This document shows, one piece after another, positions 1-8,928 of a stretch of 16,287 nt of DNA. Source of the stretch: AL-N1 sp039178835 (GTDB lineage Bacteria; Chloroflexota; Chloroflexia; Chloroflexales; Roseiflexaceae). Position numbers and translations under genes: made by a program. Numbering within the stretch: position 1 is the first letter of the stretch; each line of letters opens with the position of its first letter. The stretch covers positions 1 to 16,287 of the forward strand of contig JBCDFA010000159.1 of the NCBI GenBank assembly GCA_039178835.1, written 5' to 3'. The notes under the pieces are model-generated. The model was not told the origin of the DNA. It did no database searches and saw nothing but the letters and a program-made list of their open reading frames with translations.

Positions 1-70
1 GGTGCCTTTAAAGATAAATCAGAGTAGTAGTTTGTTGACTACTCTGCCCTTTGGTTGCTTTAAGGGCACC
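1..70. repeat. Nested two-tier inverted repeat (possible structured RNA or mobile-element end)
   Basis: Bases 1-13 pair with 58-70 over 13 positions (GGTGCCTTTAAAG against CTTTAAGGGCACC) with one T/G wobble at 7-64. Inside this arm, AGAGTAGT (21-28) pairs perfectly with ACTACTCT (38-45) around a 9-base loop. The wobble pairs in a plus-strand RNA but becomes an A/C mismatch in a minus-strand RNA, so a plus-strand transcript is favoured if it is an RNA. No U-tract follows the outer arm, so it does not look like a simple terminator. The window starts exactly at the outer arm, so the element may extend to the left. Function unknown. Confidence 0.45.
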
Positions 71-293
71 TAGGCCAATAGTGCAATTAATGGCTTACTA
101 TGCAGAGGCAAAGATAATACCATATGCACAATTTGTCAAACAAATCATACGAAAGCCTATATTGAGCTATTCTTTGTGTTAAAGCATGAAATACGACAAA
201 AAGTCGAATTACCAACAAATGTACATCACATTTTTGTTATGTTGCATTGCAGATCAATACGTCTCGATCCACGAATGTTCTTTGCTCCTCTAC
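71..293. other. Intergenic region downstream of the ABC operon; nothing recognised
   Basis: This stretch is AT-rich and lies 3' of the minus-strand ABC operon. I see no convincing protein, tRNA or strong rho-independent terminator. Short reading frames around 176-412 run antisense into the ABC transporter gene and have no family-like sequence. Confidence 0.4.
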
Positions 294-2084
294 CTACATT
301 CCAACCTGTTCAGCAAATTGGAGGGCATACAACCGATAATAGTATCCACGTTTGGCCAACAATTCCTCGTGTGTCCCATCTTCAACAAGTTCACCCTTGT
401 GTAATACAATAATCCGATCAACATGGCGAATAGTTGACAACCTATGGGCGATAACGATTGATGTCCGACCATGCAATAGACGCTCAAGTGCCGTTTGTAT
501 CAATGACTCGGTCTCAGTATCAACGCTAGATGTTGCTTCATCAAGTATAAGCAACACCTCTGGATTAAACGCGATAGCTCGTGCAAATGCCAGCAGCTGG
601 CGTTGGCCGACTGACAAATTGGCTCCACGCTCTCGTACCTCGGAAGCATAACCATCCGGCAGGCGCTCGATAAACGAAGCCGCATTTGCAATTTCCGCAG
701 CACGATGTACCTGTTCATCAGAGATCGTTTCATCATGAAGGCGAATATTACTAGCAATCGTGCCACTAAAACACACAGGATCCTGTGGTACTGCACTCAC
801 ATGCCGACGTAATTCAGCCTGACGGACATCTCGAATATCGACACCATCGAGTGTTATCGATCCTTCTTGAATATCATAAAATCGTGCTAGCAAGCCAATC
901 AGAGAGGTTTTCCCCGCCCCCGTTGCCCCCACAACTGCCACAGCCTGACCCGCAGGGATGAAAAATGACACCCCTCGCAAAACAGGCTCATCGGGATGAT
1001 AGCCAAATACGACATTTTTGAACTCAATATCACCGCGAACTGGTTGTGGCAACGCACGTGGCTCTGCTTGATCGTTGACAGTTGCCTCTGTATCGATCAC
1101 ACGGAAAATACGCTCAGAAGAAGCCATGGCACTTTGCAATAAATTATAGCTATCTGCAAGCTGCCGGATTGGCTGAAAAACAAGATCTGTATACTGGATA
1201 AAAGCTACCAATAAGCCAATGGTTGCAATACCACTCAAAACAACTTGCCCACCAAGATTCAACAAGAGTGCAATTGCAATGATGGATAAAAACCCAATTG
1301 TAGGAAAAAAGATCGCAAACGCAATTAACGAACGAAACTGGGCCACACGATATTCCAGACTCAACTGTTCAAAACGAAAACGGCTTTGCTCTTCACGATT
1401 AAACAACTGAGTAACCTGAATACCAGTAATTTGTTCATTCAAAAATGCATTGATCCGAGCCAGTCGCTGGCGCACTAATCGAAATGCGGCACGAACAGCT
1501 CGCTGAAAGAAGATAGTTGCAAGCACAACAAAAGGCAAAACAATGAAACTAATGAGTGCCAAACGCCAGTTAATAACCAGCATTGCGATAATGATAAAGA
1601 TCATGCGCGAACCATCACCCAACAACGCGACCAAACCAAGCGTCAAGAAGTCATTGAGTGCGGTTACATCATTGGTAAGCCGGGTAATGAGTCGTCCGAC
1701 AGGATTCTTATCGAAGAAGGCCAGACTCATGCGCTGAATATGGCTAAACAAACGCACACGAATATCTACCATCACCTGTTGACCAACGGTTTGCATAATG
1801 TAAGTCTGGCCATAGCGACATCCAAATGCAACCAGAAGCGACACAAGATATAGTACAAAGATAGGCCATACACCGGCGACATCGCCATCAGCAATAGGAC
1901 CATCAATTGCAACACTGATCAGATAGGGTGGTGCTACCTCTGCCAATGCACCAATTACCAGTAACACGATGGCAACAGATAACTGTCGCCAATAAGGTTT
2001 CACAAATACCAATAGCCGACGCATGAGTCGGCCATCGTAGGCCTTACCCAGAATTTCATCATCTTCAAAATGGGTATCTGACAT
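294..2084 (-). CDS. ABC exporter half-transporter, catalytically competent subunit (heterodimer partner B)
   Basis: This 596-residue protein has the exporter layout: an ABC transmembrane domain (about 30-310, six predicted helices, the first near 35-57 and 72-94) fused to a nucleotide-binding domain. In the latter I see Walker A GATGAGKTS (386-394), Q-loop Gln434, Walker B LLILDE with catalytic Glu516, and switch His547 (IAHRLS). The signature is LSVGQ (490-494) instead of LSGGQ. An altered signature is what one expects from the partner that completes the degenerate ATP site of a heterodimer, and the neighbouring gene has that degenerate site. The start at 2084 has an AGAGGA ribosome binding site about 8 bases upstream. 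It lies 76 bases downstream of its partner, on the same strand, so the two are probably cotranscribed. The substrate is unknown; related pairs (LmrCD, BmrCD, TM287/288, MdlAB) export drugs or lipophilic compounds from the cytoplasmic membrane. Confidence 0.93.
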   Translation of the reverse strand: MSDTHFEDDEILGKAYDGRLMRRLLVFVKPYWRQLSVAIVLLVIGALAEVAPPYLISVAIDGPIADGDVAGVWPIFVLYLVSLLVAFGCRYGQTYIMQTVGQQVMVDIRVRLFSHIQRMSLAFFDKNPVGRLITRLTNDVTALNDFLTLGLVALLGDGSRMIFIIIAMLVINWRLALISFIVLPFVVLATIFFQRAVRAAFRLVRQRLARINAFLNEQITGIQVTQLFNREEQSRFRFEQLSLEYRVAQFRSLIAFAIFFPTIGFLSIIAIALLLNLGGQVVLSGIATIGLLVAFIQYTDLVFQPIRQLADSYNLLQSAMASSERIFRVIDTEATVNDQAEPRALPQPVRGDIEFKNVVFGYHPDEPVLRGVSFFIPAGQAVAVVGATGAGKTSLIGLLARFYDIQEGSITLDGVDIRDVRQAELRRHVSAVPQDPVCFSGTIASNIRLHDETISDEQVHRAAEIANAASFIERLPDGYASEVRERGANLSVGQRQLLAFARAIAFNPEVLLILDEATSSVDTETESLIQTALERLLHGRTSIVIAHRLSTIRHVDRIIVLHKGELVEDGTHEELLAKRGYYYRLYALQFAEQVGM

Positions 2085-2160
2085 GAATACGATCCTCTAT
2101 CAGTTACTATGGAGTAGGATTGCTAATCACATATTGAGTAAGCATGGGAGTGTATCGTAG

Positions 2161-3966
2161 CTATGAGTCCTCGTGTTCTCGTTGAAGCAATTCACGACGA
2201 TACATCGAAGCATAGTGACCACCAAAGGCAATCAGTTCGCGATGAACACCCTGTTCAATGATGCATCCATCGTGAAGCAAAACAATCTGATCCGCATCCT
2301 TTACTGAAGCAATCCGTTGAGCAATAATAATGCTTGTACGATCTTGCATGACACTACGCAATTCCTTCAAAATCTGGGCAGCAGTGTTCGTGTCAACACT
2401 GGAAAGTGCATCGTCAAGGATCAAAACAGCTGGGTCCCGTAAGACAGCACGCGCAATGGCTGTTCGTTGCTTTTGCCCACCAGACATGGTGACACCACGC
2501 TCACCAATCATCGTATCGAGTCCATCAGGAAATTGTGGCAAATCATTGCTCAATCGTGAGACAGCTACCGCCTGATCAACCTCTTCAGGAGTTGCATCGG
2601 GGCGCCCAAAAGTTACATTTTCACGTAGTGGAACACTAAACAAAAAGGTGTCCTGTGGAACATAGCCGAGACTGCGACGTAACTCCTCAAGTGGAAGTGT
2701 GCGAATATCACGACCGTCAATAAGGATTTGGCCTTCATCAGGATCACGCACGCGTGCCAACAAATTAACAAGAGTGGTTTTACCAGTACCCGTTCCCCCC
2801 ACAATTGCCAGCGATGTTCCACGTGAAACACGGAATGAAATATGGCGCAAGACCCATTGATCTTCAAGGTTTGTAGACCACTGTCTTACAGAGTCGTTCT
2901 GGGCAGCATATTCTTCGTATGCAAAACGAATTCCCACATCACGGAACTCAATATCCCCCTGAATTTGAACAGAGTCTGACAGCAGATGATCAGATGATTG
3001 AGAGGTAATTTCTGGCTCACGGTGTAAGATCTCGGCAATGCGTTCCATAGACGCAGCAGCCTGTTGATAGAGATTGACTGTCCATCCGAGAGCAATCATC
3101 GGAAATGCAAGCAAGGCCAGATATGTATTAAACGCCACCAAATCACCCAGCGACATCGTACCAGCTGCTACAAATCGACCACCGATCAGCAATACTACTG
3201 CATTAATGAGCCCTAACACAAGAATAATAATTGGCCACAAAAATCCACTTAGCAAAACATAACGAATATTCAGTTTACGATAGTCTTCATTCTCTTGAGT
3301 AAATACTCGTATTTCTTCTTCTTCCTGAGCATAAGCTTTAATAGTGCGAATACCACTAAAATTTTCCTGTGCACGCGTTGTAATGACACCAAATTGATCC
3401 TGCACCTCACGAAAGATACGCCGCATCCGCGCACCAATAATCGCAAAGATGATGACGACTGAAGGTAGCAAGAGCAACACAACTGTCGCCAGCACAACAT
3501 TCGTCGCAAACATCAACACTGCCGAGATTAGACCAAACAAACACACGATCATTAGTGATGCCACACCAGGCCCAAGAAACATCCGAACCGATGTCAGATC
3601 GTTGGTCACACGAGCCATAAGGTCACCGGTGTGTGTTTGCGTGTAAAAGCGTTGTTCGAGAAGGATCAGTCGCTGAAAGAGTGCCTCACGAATATCGAAC
3701 TCAACACGAAAGGCAGAACCAGAAACAAAGAGGCGAAGCGCAAAACGAGATAAGCCTAACACAATAGCAAGTAACAGTAACCAACCACCATACTGTAGTA
3801 AATCCTGTGCAACCACACCACGCGCATTGAGATCATCTACAGCAAAACGAACAACCTGAGGCACAGCTGCCGAAGCACCAGCATCTACCACAGCACAAAG
3901 AAAACCAAACACCAGCATCAATCGATAGCGAGCGACAAACGGCAATACATGACGAAGGTGCTCCAT
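2161..3966 (-). CDS. ABC exporter half-transporter, degenerate-site subunit (heterodimer partner A)
   Basis: This 601-residue protein has an ABC transmembrane domain (about 10-300) and a nucleotide-binding domain with Walker A GGTGTGKTT (390-398), Q-loop Gln438, and a normal signature MSGGQ (494-498). Two catalytic residues are replaced. Walker B reads LILDDA, with Asp519 in place of the catalytic Glu, and the switch His is Gln550 (IIAQRIA). Both changes are known from the degenerate subunit of heterodimeric exporters such as TM287. They predict that this subunit binds ATP but hydrolyses it poorly, while its intact signature completes the partner's active site. A stretch of about 20 residues (351-370) before the A-loop region lengthens the first strand pair of the nucleotide-binding domain. 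A GAGAGGGG ribosome binding site lies about 12 bases before the ATG at 3966. It is the first gene of the two-gene operon. Confidence 0.93.
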   Translation of the reverse strand: MEHLRHVLPFVARYRLMLVFGFLCAVVDAGASAAVPQVVRFAVDDLNARGVVAQDLLQYGGWLLLLAIVLGLSRFALRLFVSGSAFRVEFDIREALFQRLILLEQRFYTQTHTGDLMARVTNDLTSVRMFLGPGVASLMIVCLFGLISAVLMFATNVVLATVVLLLLPSVVIIFAIIGARMRRIFREVQDQFGVITTRAQENFSGIRTIKAYAQEEEEIRVFTQENEDYRKLNIRYVLLSGFLWPIIILVLGLINAVVLLIGGRFVAAGTMSLGDLVAFNTYLALLAFPMIALGWTVNLYQQAAASMERIAEILHREPEITSQSSDHLLSDSVQIQGDIEFRDVGIRFAYEEYAAQNDSVRQWSTNLEDQWVLRHISFRVSRGTSLAIVGGTGTGKTTLVNLLARVRDPDEGQILIDGRDIRTLPLEELRRSLGYVPQDTFLFSVPLRENVTFGRPDATPEEVDQAVAVSRLSNDLPQFPDGLDTMIGERGVTMSGGQKQRTAIARAVLRDPAVLILDDALSSVDTNTAAQILKELRSVMQDRTSIIIAQRIASVKDADQIVLLHDGCIIEQGVHRELIAFGGHYASMYRRELLQREHEDS

Positions 3967-4039
3967 AGATACATAACCCCTCTCACCATATGTTGGAAAT
4001 ACAAAACATTGGGGATGTAGCGTACATAACAGTGGTTAA

Positions 4040-4048
4040 AGTATAGCA
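4040..4048 (-). promoter_or_regulatory. Possible extended -10 promoter of the ABC operon
   Basis: Read on the minus strand, this is TGC-TATACT, an extended -10 element (TGn before a TATAAT-like hexamer). I see no good -35 hexamer 16-18 bases upstream, which is usual for extended -10 promoters. It would give a leader of roughly 65 bases before the ATG at 3966. It sits in the 215-base divergent gap between the ABC and hyp operons. Confidence 0.35.
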
Positions 4049-4181
4049 TCTCATGAATGATGTTTGCTCCATCTTGAGAAGGAGATCCGCATATTAATCA
4101 TATCTTAGTCCTATTGACGCATAAGATAAGATACAATGGAACCAACAAGAAACATAATGACCCAGAATACAGGATAGCAGG

Positions 4182-4526
4182 ATGCACGAGCTATCGGTTA
4201 TGGCCTCCCTTCTTGAAACCGTTGAAGAACACGCCCACAAAGCCGGAGCCAGGAAGGTACTCTCGATCAACTTAATTGTCGGCGAACGTACCAGCTTCGT
4301 TGATGATAGTCTCTTATTCTACTTTGACACACTCACACCCGGTCGCCTCTCAGAAGGTGCAACGCTCAACATCCAACGTACACCAATGCGCTTTCATTGT
4401 GCACCCTGTGATACAAAGTATGAGCCAGTGGTCGGTCACTTCCGCTGCCCCACCTGCAACCAACCAGGGCAGATTACGAGCGATGGCAGTGAGTTCCTTA
4501 TCGAAAGCATGGAGATTGAAACATGA
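4182..4526 (+). CDS. hypA: Hydrogenase nickel-insertion accessory protein HypA
   Basis: HypA is a small metallochaperone that carries nickel to the large subunit of [NiFe]-hydrogenase together with HypB. The 114-residue length is typical. The N-terminus is MHEL, with the His2 and Glu3 needed for nickel binding. A zinc site is formed by two CxxC pairs, Cys73/Cys76 and Cys89/Cys92. An AGGA ribosome binding site (4171-4174) lies 7 bases before the ATG. It is the first gene of a plus-strand hyp operon, and its stop overlaps the hypB start (ATGA). No hydrogenase structural genes are in the window, so the target enzyme must be encoded elsewhere. The family assignment is secure. Confidence 0.96.
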   Translation: MHELSVMASLLETVEEHAHKAGARKVLSINLIVGERTSFVDDSLLFYFDTLTPGRLSEGATLNIQRTPMRFHCAPCDTKYEPVVGHFRCPTCNQPGQITSDGSEFLIESMEIET

Positions 4527-5206
4527 CAACATCAAATGTCCAAACGATCAAAGTGGTCAAAAGTCTGCTTGAAAATAATGATCTTGCTGCAGCGATTAAC
4601 CGTGAGCAGTTCACACAACAACAGATTTTAGCCATCAACGTCATTGCTAGTCCAGGGGCAGGGAAGACAAGCTTCATTTCAAAGACTATTGAAACCCTTC
4701 AAGACAAAGCAAGTGTCGGCGTGATCGAAGGCGATATTGCTGGAAGCATCGACACAGAAAAAGTACTCGCTGCCGGAGCCCGAGACGCGGTCCAGATTAA
4801 CACTGGTGGTAACTGTCACCTTGAAGCAGGTATGGTTCAACAGGCACTTGAGCGGCTCAACCTCAACCAACTCGACATTATCTTTGTCGAAAACGTGGGC
4901 AACCTGATCTGTCCAAACCACTGGGCCCTTGGTGAGCATATCAAACTCTGTCTGGCCAGCAGCGCCGAGGGGAGTGACAAACCCATCAAGTATCCCGACA
5001 TTTTTGCAGCAAGTGATGTCATTGTGCTGAATAAAGTCGATCTGATCGAGTTTGTTGACTTCGACCGCGACTTCTTCTATGAGTCAGTACGAGCCTTAAA
5101 TACAAGTGCACCTATCTTCGAGGTATCATGCCGCACGGGTGAAGGGCTGGACAAATGGGCTGATTGGATCTTAGATCACCACAAAGGACTAACACAAGCA
5201 ACATGA
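4523..5206 (+). CDS. hypB: Hydrogenase nickel-incorporation GTPase HypB
   Basis: HypB is a SIMIBI-class GTPase that powers nickel delivery from HypA into the hydrogenase large subunit. In this 227-residue protein I see the P-loop SPGAGKTS (43-50), the GDIAGS element (70-75), and the base-specificity motif NKVD (170-173). The interfacial metal site of the family is present as Cys98-His99 (TGGNCH) and Cys130 (NLICP). The start lacks both the CCxxC nickel site and the His-rich extension of some HypB proteins, so it should be the simple type with no nickel storage. The ATG overlaps the hypA stop by 4 bases, with GGAG at 4511-4514. The stop overlaps the preferred hypF start by 4 bases, so all three genes are translationally coupled. 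Confidence 0.96.
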   Translation: MTTSNVQTIKVVKSLLENNDLAAAINREQFTQQQILAINVIASPGAGKTSFISKTIETLQDKASVGVIEGDIAGSIDTEKVLAAGARDAVQINTGGNCHLEAGMVQQALERLNLNQLDIIFVENVGNLICPNHWALGEHIKLCLASSAEGSDKPIKYPDIFAASDVIVLNKVDLIEFVDFDRDFFYESVRALNTSAPIFEVSCRTGEGLDKWADWILDHHKGLTQAT

Positions 5207-7515
5207 CCAGAGTCCGTAGACGCATCGTTGTTCGCGGGATTGTTCAGGGAGTCGGGTTTCGTCCCTTTGTCTACAGCCAGGCACACCGCTATCAGCTAGC
5301 AGGCTTTGTCCGCAACGATAGCACTGGCGTTACCATTGAGATAGAAGGAACACCACCAAGCCTCGACTCTTTTGAACATGCATTACATCATAATCCACCA
5401 CCACTTGCACGGATCGACACTGTCCACACCACCGACATTCCATTACATCACGAAAAAAAATTCATCATCACCCAGAGTCATGCCGCAACCGAACGACGCA
5501 CCCTCATCTCTCCCGATACAACTACTTGTGAGGCGTGTCTGACAGAAATCCGCAATCCCACAGATCGACGTTTTCAGTACCCTTTCACAAACTGTACAAA
5601 CTGTGGCCCTCGCTTTACTATCGTGCAAGATGTTCCCTACGACCGCGAAAAAACCACAATGCGCGTCTTCCCGATGTGTACTGCCTGCCAATCAGAGTAT
5701 GATAATCCACTAGATCGGCGCTTTCACGCTCAACCAAACGCCTGCGCCGATTGTGGTCCAACGCTGTCGCTGGAAATGTGGGAAACAACCAATGAAGAGC
5801 CATCCTTCAACAATACGATCCAACATACAGCCACACTTCTTACCAATGGTGCAATTCTCGCAATCAAAGGGCTAGGCGGCTACCATCTCGTCTGTGATGC
5901 ACTACACTCAGAGGCGGTACGCACGCTACGTCAACGCAAACACCGCGAAGCCAAACCCTTTGCGCTGATGGTCCCTGATCTTGCAACAGCCCGGCAACTC
6001 TGCACCATCAACGCGACTGAAGCTGACCTTCTCCAATCACATCGACGGCCAATCGTGCTCCTCGACCAACGGCCCAACATCCCGATTGCATCAGATATCG
6101 CTCCAAACTATACAACGCTTGGCATTATGTTGCCATACACCCCACTCCACCATCTGCTACTCGATGCCTTTGCACAGGTGCTTCCTCCAGATCGACCTGC
6201 GGTACTCGTCATGACGAGCGGTAACCTCAGCGATGAACCGATTGCGTATCAAGATGACGATGCCCGCGCACGGCTGAGCAGCATCGCCGATGGCATCCTT
6301 CTCCACAATCGTGCTATCCACATGCGCTGTGATGACTCGGTGACAAGGGCGGTCGTTGGTGAACAAATGGTGCGTCGCTCACGTGGGTATGTACCTGAGC
6401 CAATTTCCTTGGCAACCCCCTTCCCGTTGCCAGTACTCGCCTGTGGTGGCCATCTCAAAAATACCTTCTGCCTTGGCAAAGAGAACCATGCCTTCGTGAG
6501 TCACCACATTGGCGACCTGGAGAATCTCGAAACACTCACATCGTTCCGTGAGGGCATCGAGCACTTCCAAAGGCTATTTGATATTACCCCACAGGCTATT
6601 GCCTATGACCTACACCCAGAATACCTGGCCACCAAATATGCGCTTGATACCAATATACCTCACAAGATTGGCATCCAGCACCACCACGCGCATATCGCTA
6701 GCGTTTTAGCAGAAAATAAACTGGAAGGCCCGATTATTGGTGTCGCCGCTGACGGTACCGGCTACGGCACTGATAATGCCATCTGGGGCTTTGAAATCTT
6801 ATGTGCAGATCTCCAAGATTTTGAGCGTCACGCCCATCTGGAATATGTGCCGCTCCCCGGTGGTGAGCAAGCTGTCCGACAACCATGGCGCATGGCTGCA
6901 GTGCATCTCTCGAAGGCCTTTGGCGAAGATTTCCTGAACCTCCCGATACCGTTTGTGCAAAGCATTGATCAACAGCGCTGGAACACTCTCAAACAGATGA
7001 TCGACCGTAACATCAACAGCCCACCTACATCAAGCCTGGGCCGACTGTTCGACGCAGTTGCTGCGCTTCTTGGCATACGCAACGAAGTACTCTACGAGGG
7101 CCAGGCCGCAATTGAGCTAGAGGCCCTCGCAGAACCATCACAAAATGCGTATCCCTTCACTGTTATCGATGGAACACCAGCACAGATCGATGTGGTTCCT
7201 ATGTTTCATGCGATTGTTGCTGATCTGCAACAGCACAAACCACTTCCCCAGATTGTCGGACGCTTCCACGCAACGATCAGCACTATCATCGTTACACAAT
7301 GTGAGCATGTCCGGCAACAAACCAGTATCAACGATGTTGCGCTGAGTGGCGGTGTTTTCCAAAATCGTCTTCTACTCCAACAATCGGTAGCGCAACTTGA
7401 GGAAAACACCTTCCGAGTGTATCTCAACCACCTTGTCCCCCCAAACGACGGAGGCATCAGTCTTGGTCAGGCAGCCATAGCCGCAGCACGACTCAAAAGT
7501 ACCATAACCAATTAG
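5203..7515 (+). CDS. hypF: Carbamoyltransferase HypF, [NiFe]-hydrogenase maturation
   Basis: HypF converts carbamoyl phosphate and ATP to a carbamoyl adenylate and passes the carbamoyl group to HypE for the cyanide ligands of the NiFe site. I chose the ATG at 5203, which overlaps the hypB stop (ATGA) and gives 770 residues, starting MTRVRRR. An in-frame ATG at 5164 would add 13 residues inside hypB and is less likely. Domains in order: acylphosphatase-like (about 5-92; GVGFR with Arg20, and Asn38); two zinc-finger repeats with CxxC pairs (Cys109/112 with 131/134, and 159/162 with 181/184); YrdC-like (about 202-397); and a Kae1-like domain with the metal-binding HHHAH (493-497) and NDGGISLGQ (748-756). 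All key motifs are intact. The coding strand is markedly C-rich, as is the rest of the plus strand left of about 8.4 kb. Confidence 0.96.
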   Translation: MTRVRRRIVVRGIVQGVGFRPFVYSQAHRYQLAGFVRNDSTGVTIEIEGTPPSLDSFEHALHHNPPPLARIDTVHTTDIPLHHEKKFIITQSHAATERRTLISPDTTTCEACLTEIRNPTDRRFQYPFTNCTNCGPRFTIVQDVPYDREKTTMRVFPMCTACQSEYDNPLDRRFHAQPNACADCGPTLSLEMWETTNEEPSFNNTIQHTATLLTNGAILAIKGLGGYHLVCDALHSEAVRTLRQRKHREAKPFALMVPDLATARQLCTINATEADLLQSHRRPIVLLDQRPNIPIASDIAPNYTTLGIMLPYTPLHHLLLDAFAQVLPPDRPAVLVMTSGNLSDEPIAYQDDDARARLSSIADGILLHNRAIHMRCDDSVTRAVVGEQMVRRSRGYVPEPISLATPFPLPVLACGGHLKNTFCLGKENHAFVSHHIGDLENLETLTSFREGIEHFQRLFDITPQAIAYDLHPEYLATKYALDTNIPHKIGIQHHHAHIASVLAENKLEGPIIGVAADGTGYGTDNAIWGFEILCADLQDFERHAHLEYVPLPGGEQAVRQPWRMAAVHLSKAFGEDFLNLPIPFVQSIDQQRWNTLKQMIDRNINSPPTSSLGRLFDAVAALLGIRNEVLYEGQAAIELEALAEPSQNAYPFTVIDGTPAQIDVVPMFHAIVADLQQHKPLPQIVGRFHATISTIIVTQCEHVRQQTSINDVALSGGVFQNRLLLQQSVAQLEENTFRVYLNHLVPPNDGGISLGQAAIAAARLKSTITN

Positions 7516-7531
7516 AGCAGAGGAATATTAC

Positions 7532-8854
7532 ATGCATTTGAACGTGAAAGATTTTGGAGCAGTGGGAGATGGTCAAAACCTCGATCATCAAGCAATTCAG
7601 ATGGCTATGGATCAGTGCTCAGAGGCAAGGGGAGGGACTGTGGTAGTTCCAGCAGGAACCTACATATGTGGGACGTTACATATGCGCTCACACATATGTC
7701 TGTACCTCGAAACAGGCGCTACGCTGTACCGAGCTTCTGATCCAGCCCTCTTTCCAATCATTGCGCCAACACCCTATGGCAACCTCCCCGGCCAAATTCA
7801 GGCCTTGCTCTGGGCCGACAATGTCGAAAACCTCACGATTGCCGGACATGGCATCATTGACGGCGGTGGTAGTTCTGCACTCTCACCAGAAGACGCAGTG
7901 AACGAACGGTTTCGACCTGCGCTGATATTCTATCGCAATTGTCGAAACATTAACTTTCTCGATGTTCGCCTTCAGTACTCCAGTTTCTGGACCCTTCACC
8001 TTCTTCGCTGCAACAATGTACGTATTCATGGCATTACCATCTACAACAATCAGGACCGTATTAACACTGACGGCATTGATCCCGATGGCTGTCGTAACGT
8101 CATCATCAGCGATTGTAATATCGTAGCAGGCGATGATTGTATCGTTATTAAGAGCACTGAAGGCGATGTCTGTGAAGATATTACAATCACCAACTGCATT
8201 CTGCAATCACGTCATGCAGCCCTGAAGATTGGAACAGAAGCAATCAGCGATATTCGCAATATCGTGTGCAGCAATTGCACAGTCCCACTGGCAGATGTTG
8301 TCGTCGCCCTATACATGAAAGATGGAAGCACTTATGAGAACATCTTTTTCTCAAACATTGTTGCCAGGGCCGATAATGATTTCCCTATCGTTATTGACAT
8401 AACACCGCGCTATTATAAAGACCCCCGTATTGGACAAATCCGCACGATTAGTTTCGACAACATATCCATCAGTGGCAAAGGACGTTGTTATATCGAAGGC
8501 ACACCAGAATATCCTGTGGAAAACCTGTCTTTTCGCAACATCACATGGACTATTACAGACACCTGTGATTTCCAAAGCGCAGAGAAACCTCCCGGTGCAC
8601 GCCGTATCGAACTTGACCCAGCACGAACGAATGAAGCAATACATCCCTATCAATTCTTGCTTATGCATGCACAAGATATCTCTTTTCACAACGTACGTTG
8701 TTATGACAGAAGCAAATTTCCGATAGCTGATCGCGGTTTGTTGTATTTGCGAAACGTAGAATGTGCGACATTTGATGCTGTACGCTTCATTCCCAACCCT
8801 GAACAAACAACCCCTATTGTAGCGGAGCACTGTACCAGTGTTGTTATTCGCTAG
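7532..8854 (+). CDS. Glycoside hydrolase family 28 (polygalacturonase-like), cytoplasmic, divergent active site
   Basis: This 440-residue protein has a right-handed beta-helix. The start (NVKDFGAVGDG) and the core (NTDGIDPDGC near 178-187, AGDDCIVIKS near 199-208) match GH28. The catalytic acids are present as Asp180, Asp201 and Asp202. The usual GHG around the catalytic His reads RHA (His228 kept), and the RIK substrate motif looks like YMK (near 261-263). No signal peptide is visible, so the enzyme should be cytoplasmic and act on small galacturonide or rhamnogalacturonide-type oligomers, or on another polyol-linked glycan. An AGAGGA site lies about 9 bases before the ATG. The gene starts only 16 bases after hypF on the same strand, although no functional link to hydrogenase maturation is apparent. 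GH28 is secure; the substrate is not. Confidence 0.85.
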   Translation: MHLNVKDFGAVGDGQNLDHQAIQMAMDQCSEARGGTVVVPAGTYICGTLHMRSHICLYLETGATLYRASDPALFPIIAPTPYGNLPGQIQALLWADNVENLTIAGHGIIDGGGSSALSPEDAVNERFRPALIFYRNCRNINFLDVRLQYSSFWTLHLLRCNNVRIHGITIYNNQDRINTDGIDPDGCRNVIISDCNIVAGDDCIVIKSTEGDVCEDITITNCILQSRHAALKIGTEAISDIRNIVCSNCTVPLADVVVALYMKDGSTYENIFFSNIVARADNDFPIVIDITPRYYKDPRIGQIRTISFDNISISGKGRCYIEGTPEYPVENLSFRNITWTITDTCDFQSAEKPPGARRIELDPARTNEAIHPYQFLLMHAQDISFHNVRCYDRSKFPIADRGLLYLRNVECATFDAVRFIPNPEQTTPIVAEHCTSVVIR

Positions 8855-8928
8855 CTACATGTGGAAATACGATAACACAGCCTCTTTATACATGCATAGT
8901 TATCCATAATATATATAGAATCATGAAG

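Noticed and set aside
4113..4137. TTGACG and TACAAT as a promoter for hypA
   Set aside because: The spacing is only 12 bases, too short for a sigma-70 type promoter.
5164..5202. Longer HypF start with 13 extra residues
   Set aside because: It would lie inside hypB. The ATG at 5203 overlaps the hypB stop by 4 bases, as at the hypA/hypB junction, and leads directly into the acylphosphatase domain.
8351..8830. 159-residue antisense frame in the GH28 gene
   Set aside because: It has no family-like sequence and lies opposite a well-supported coding region.
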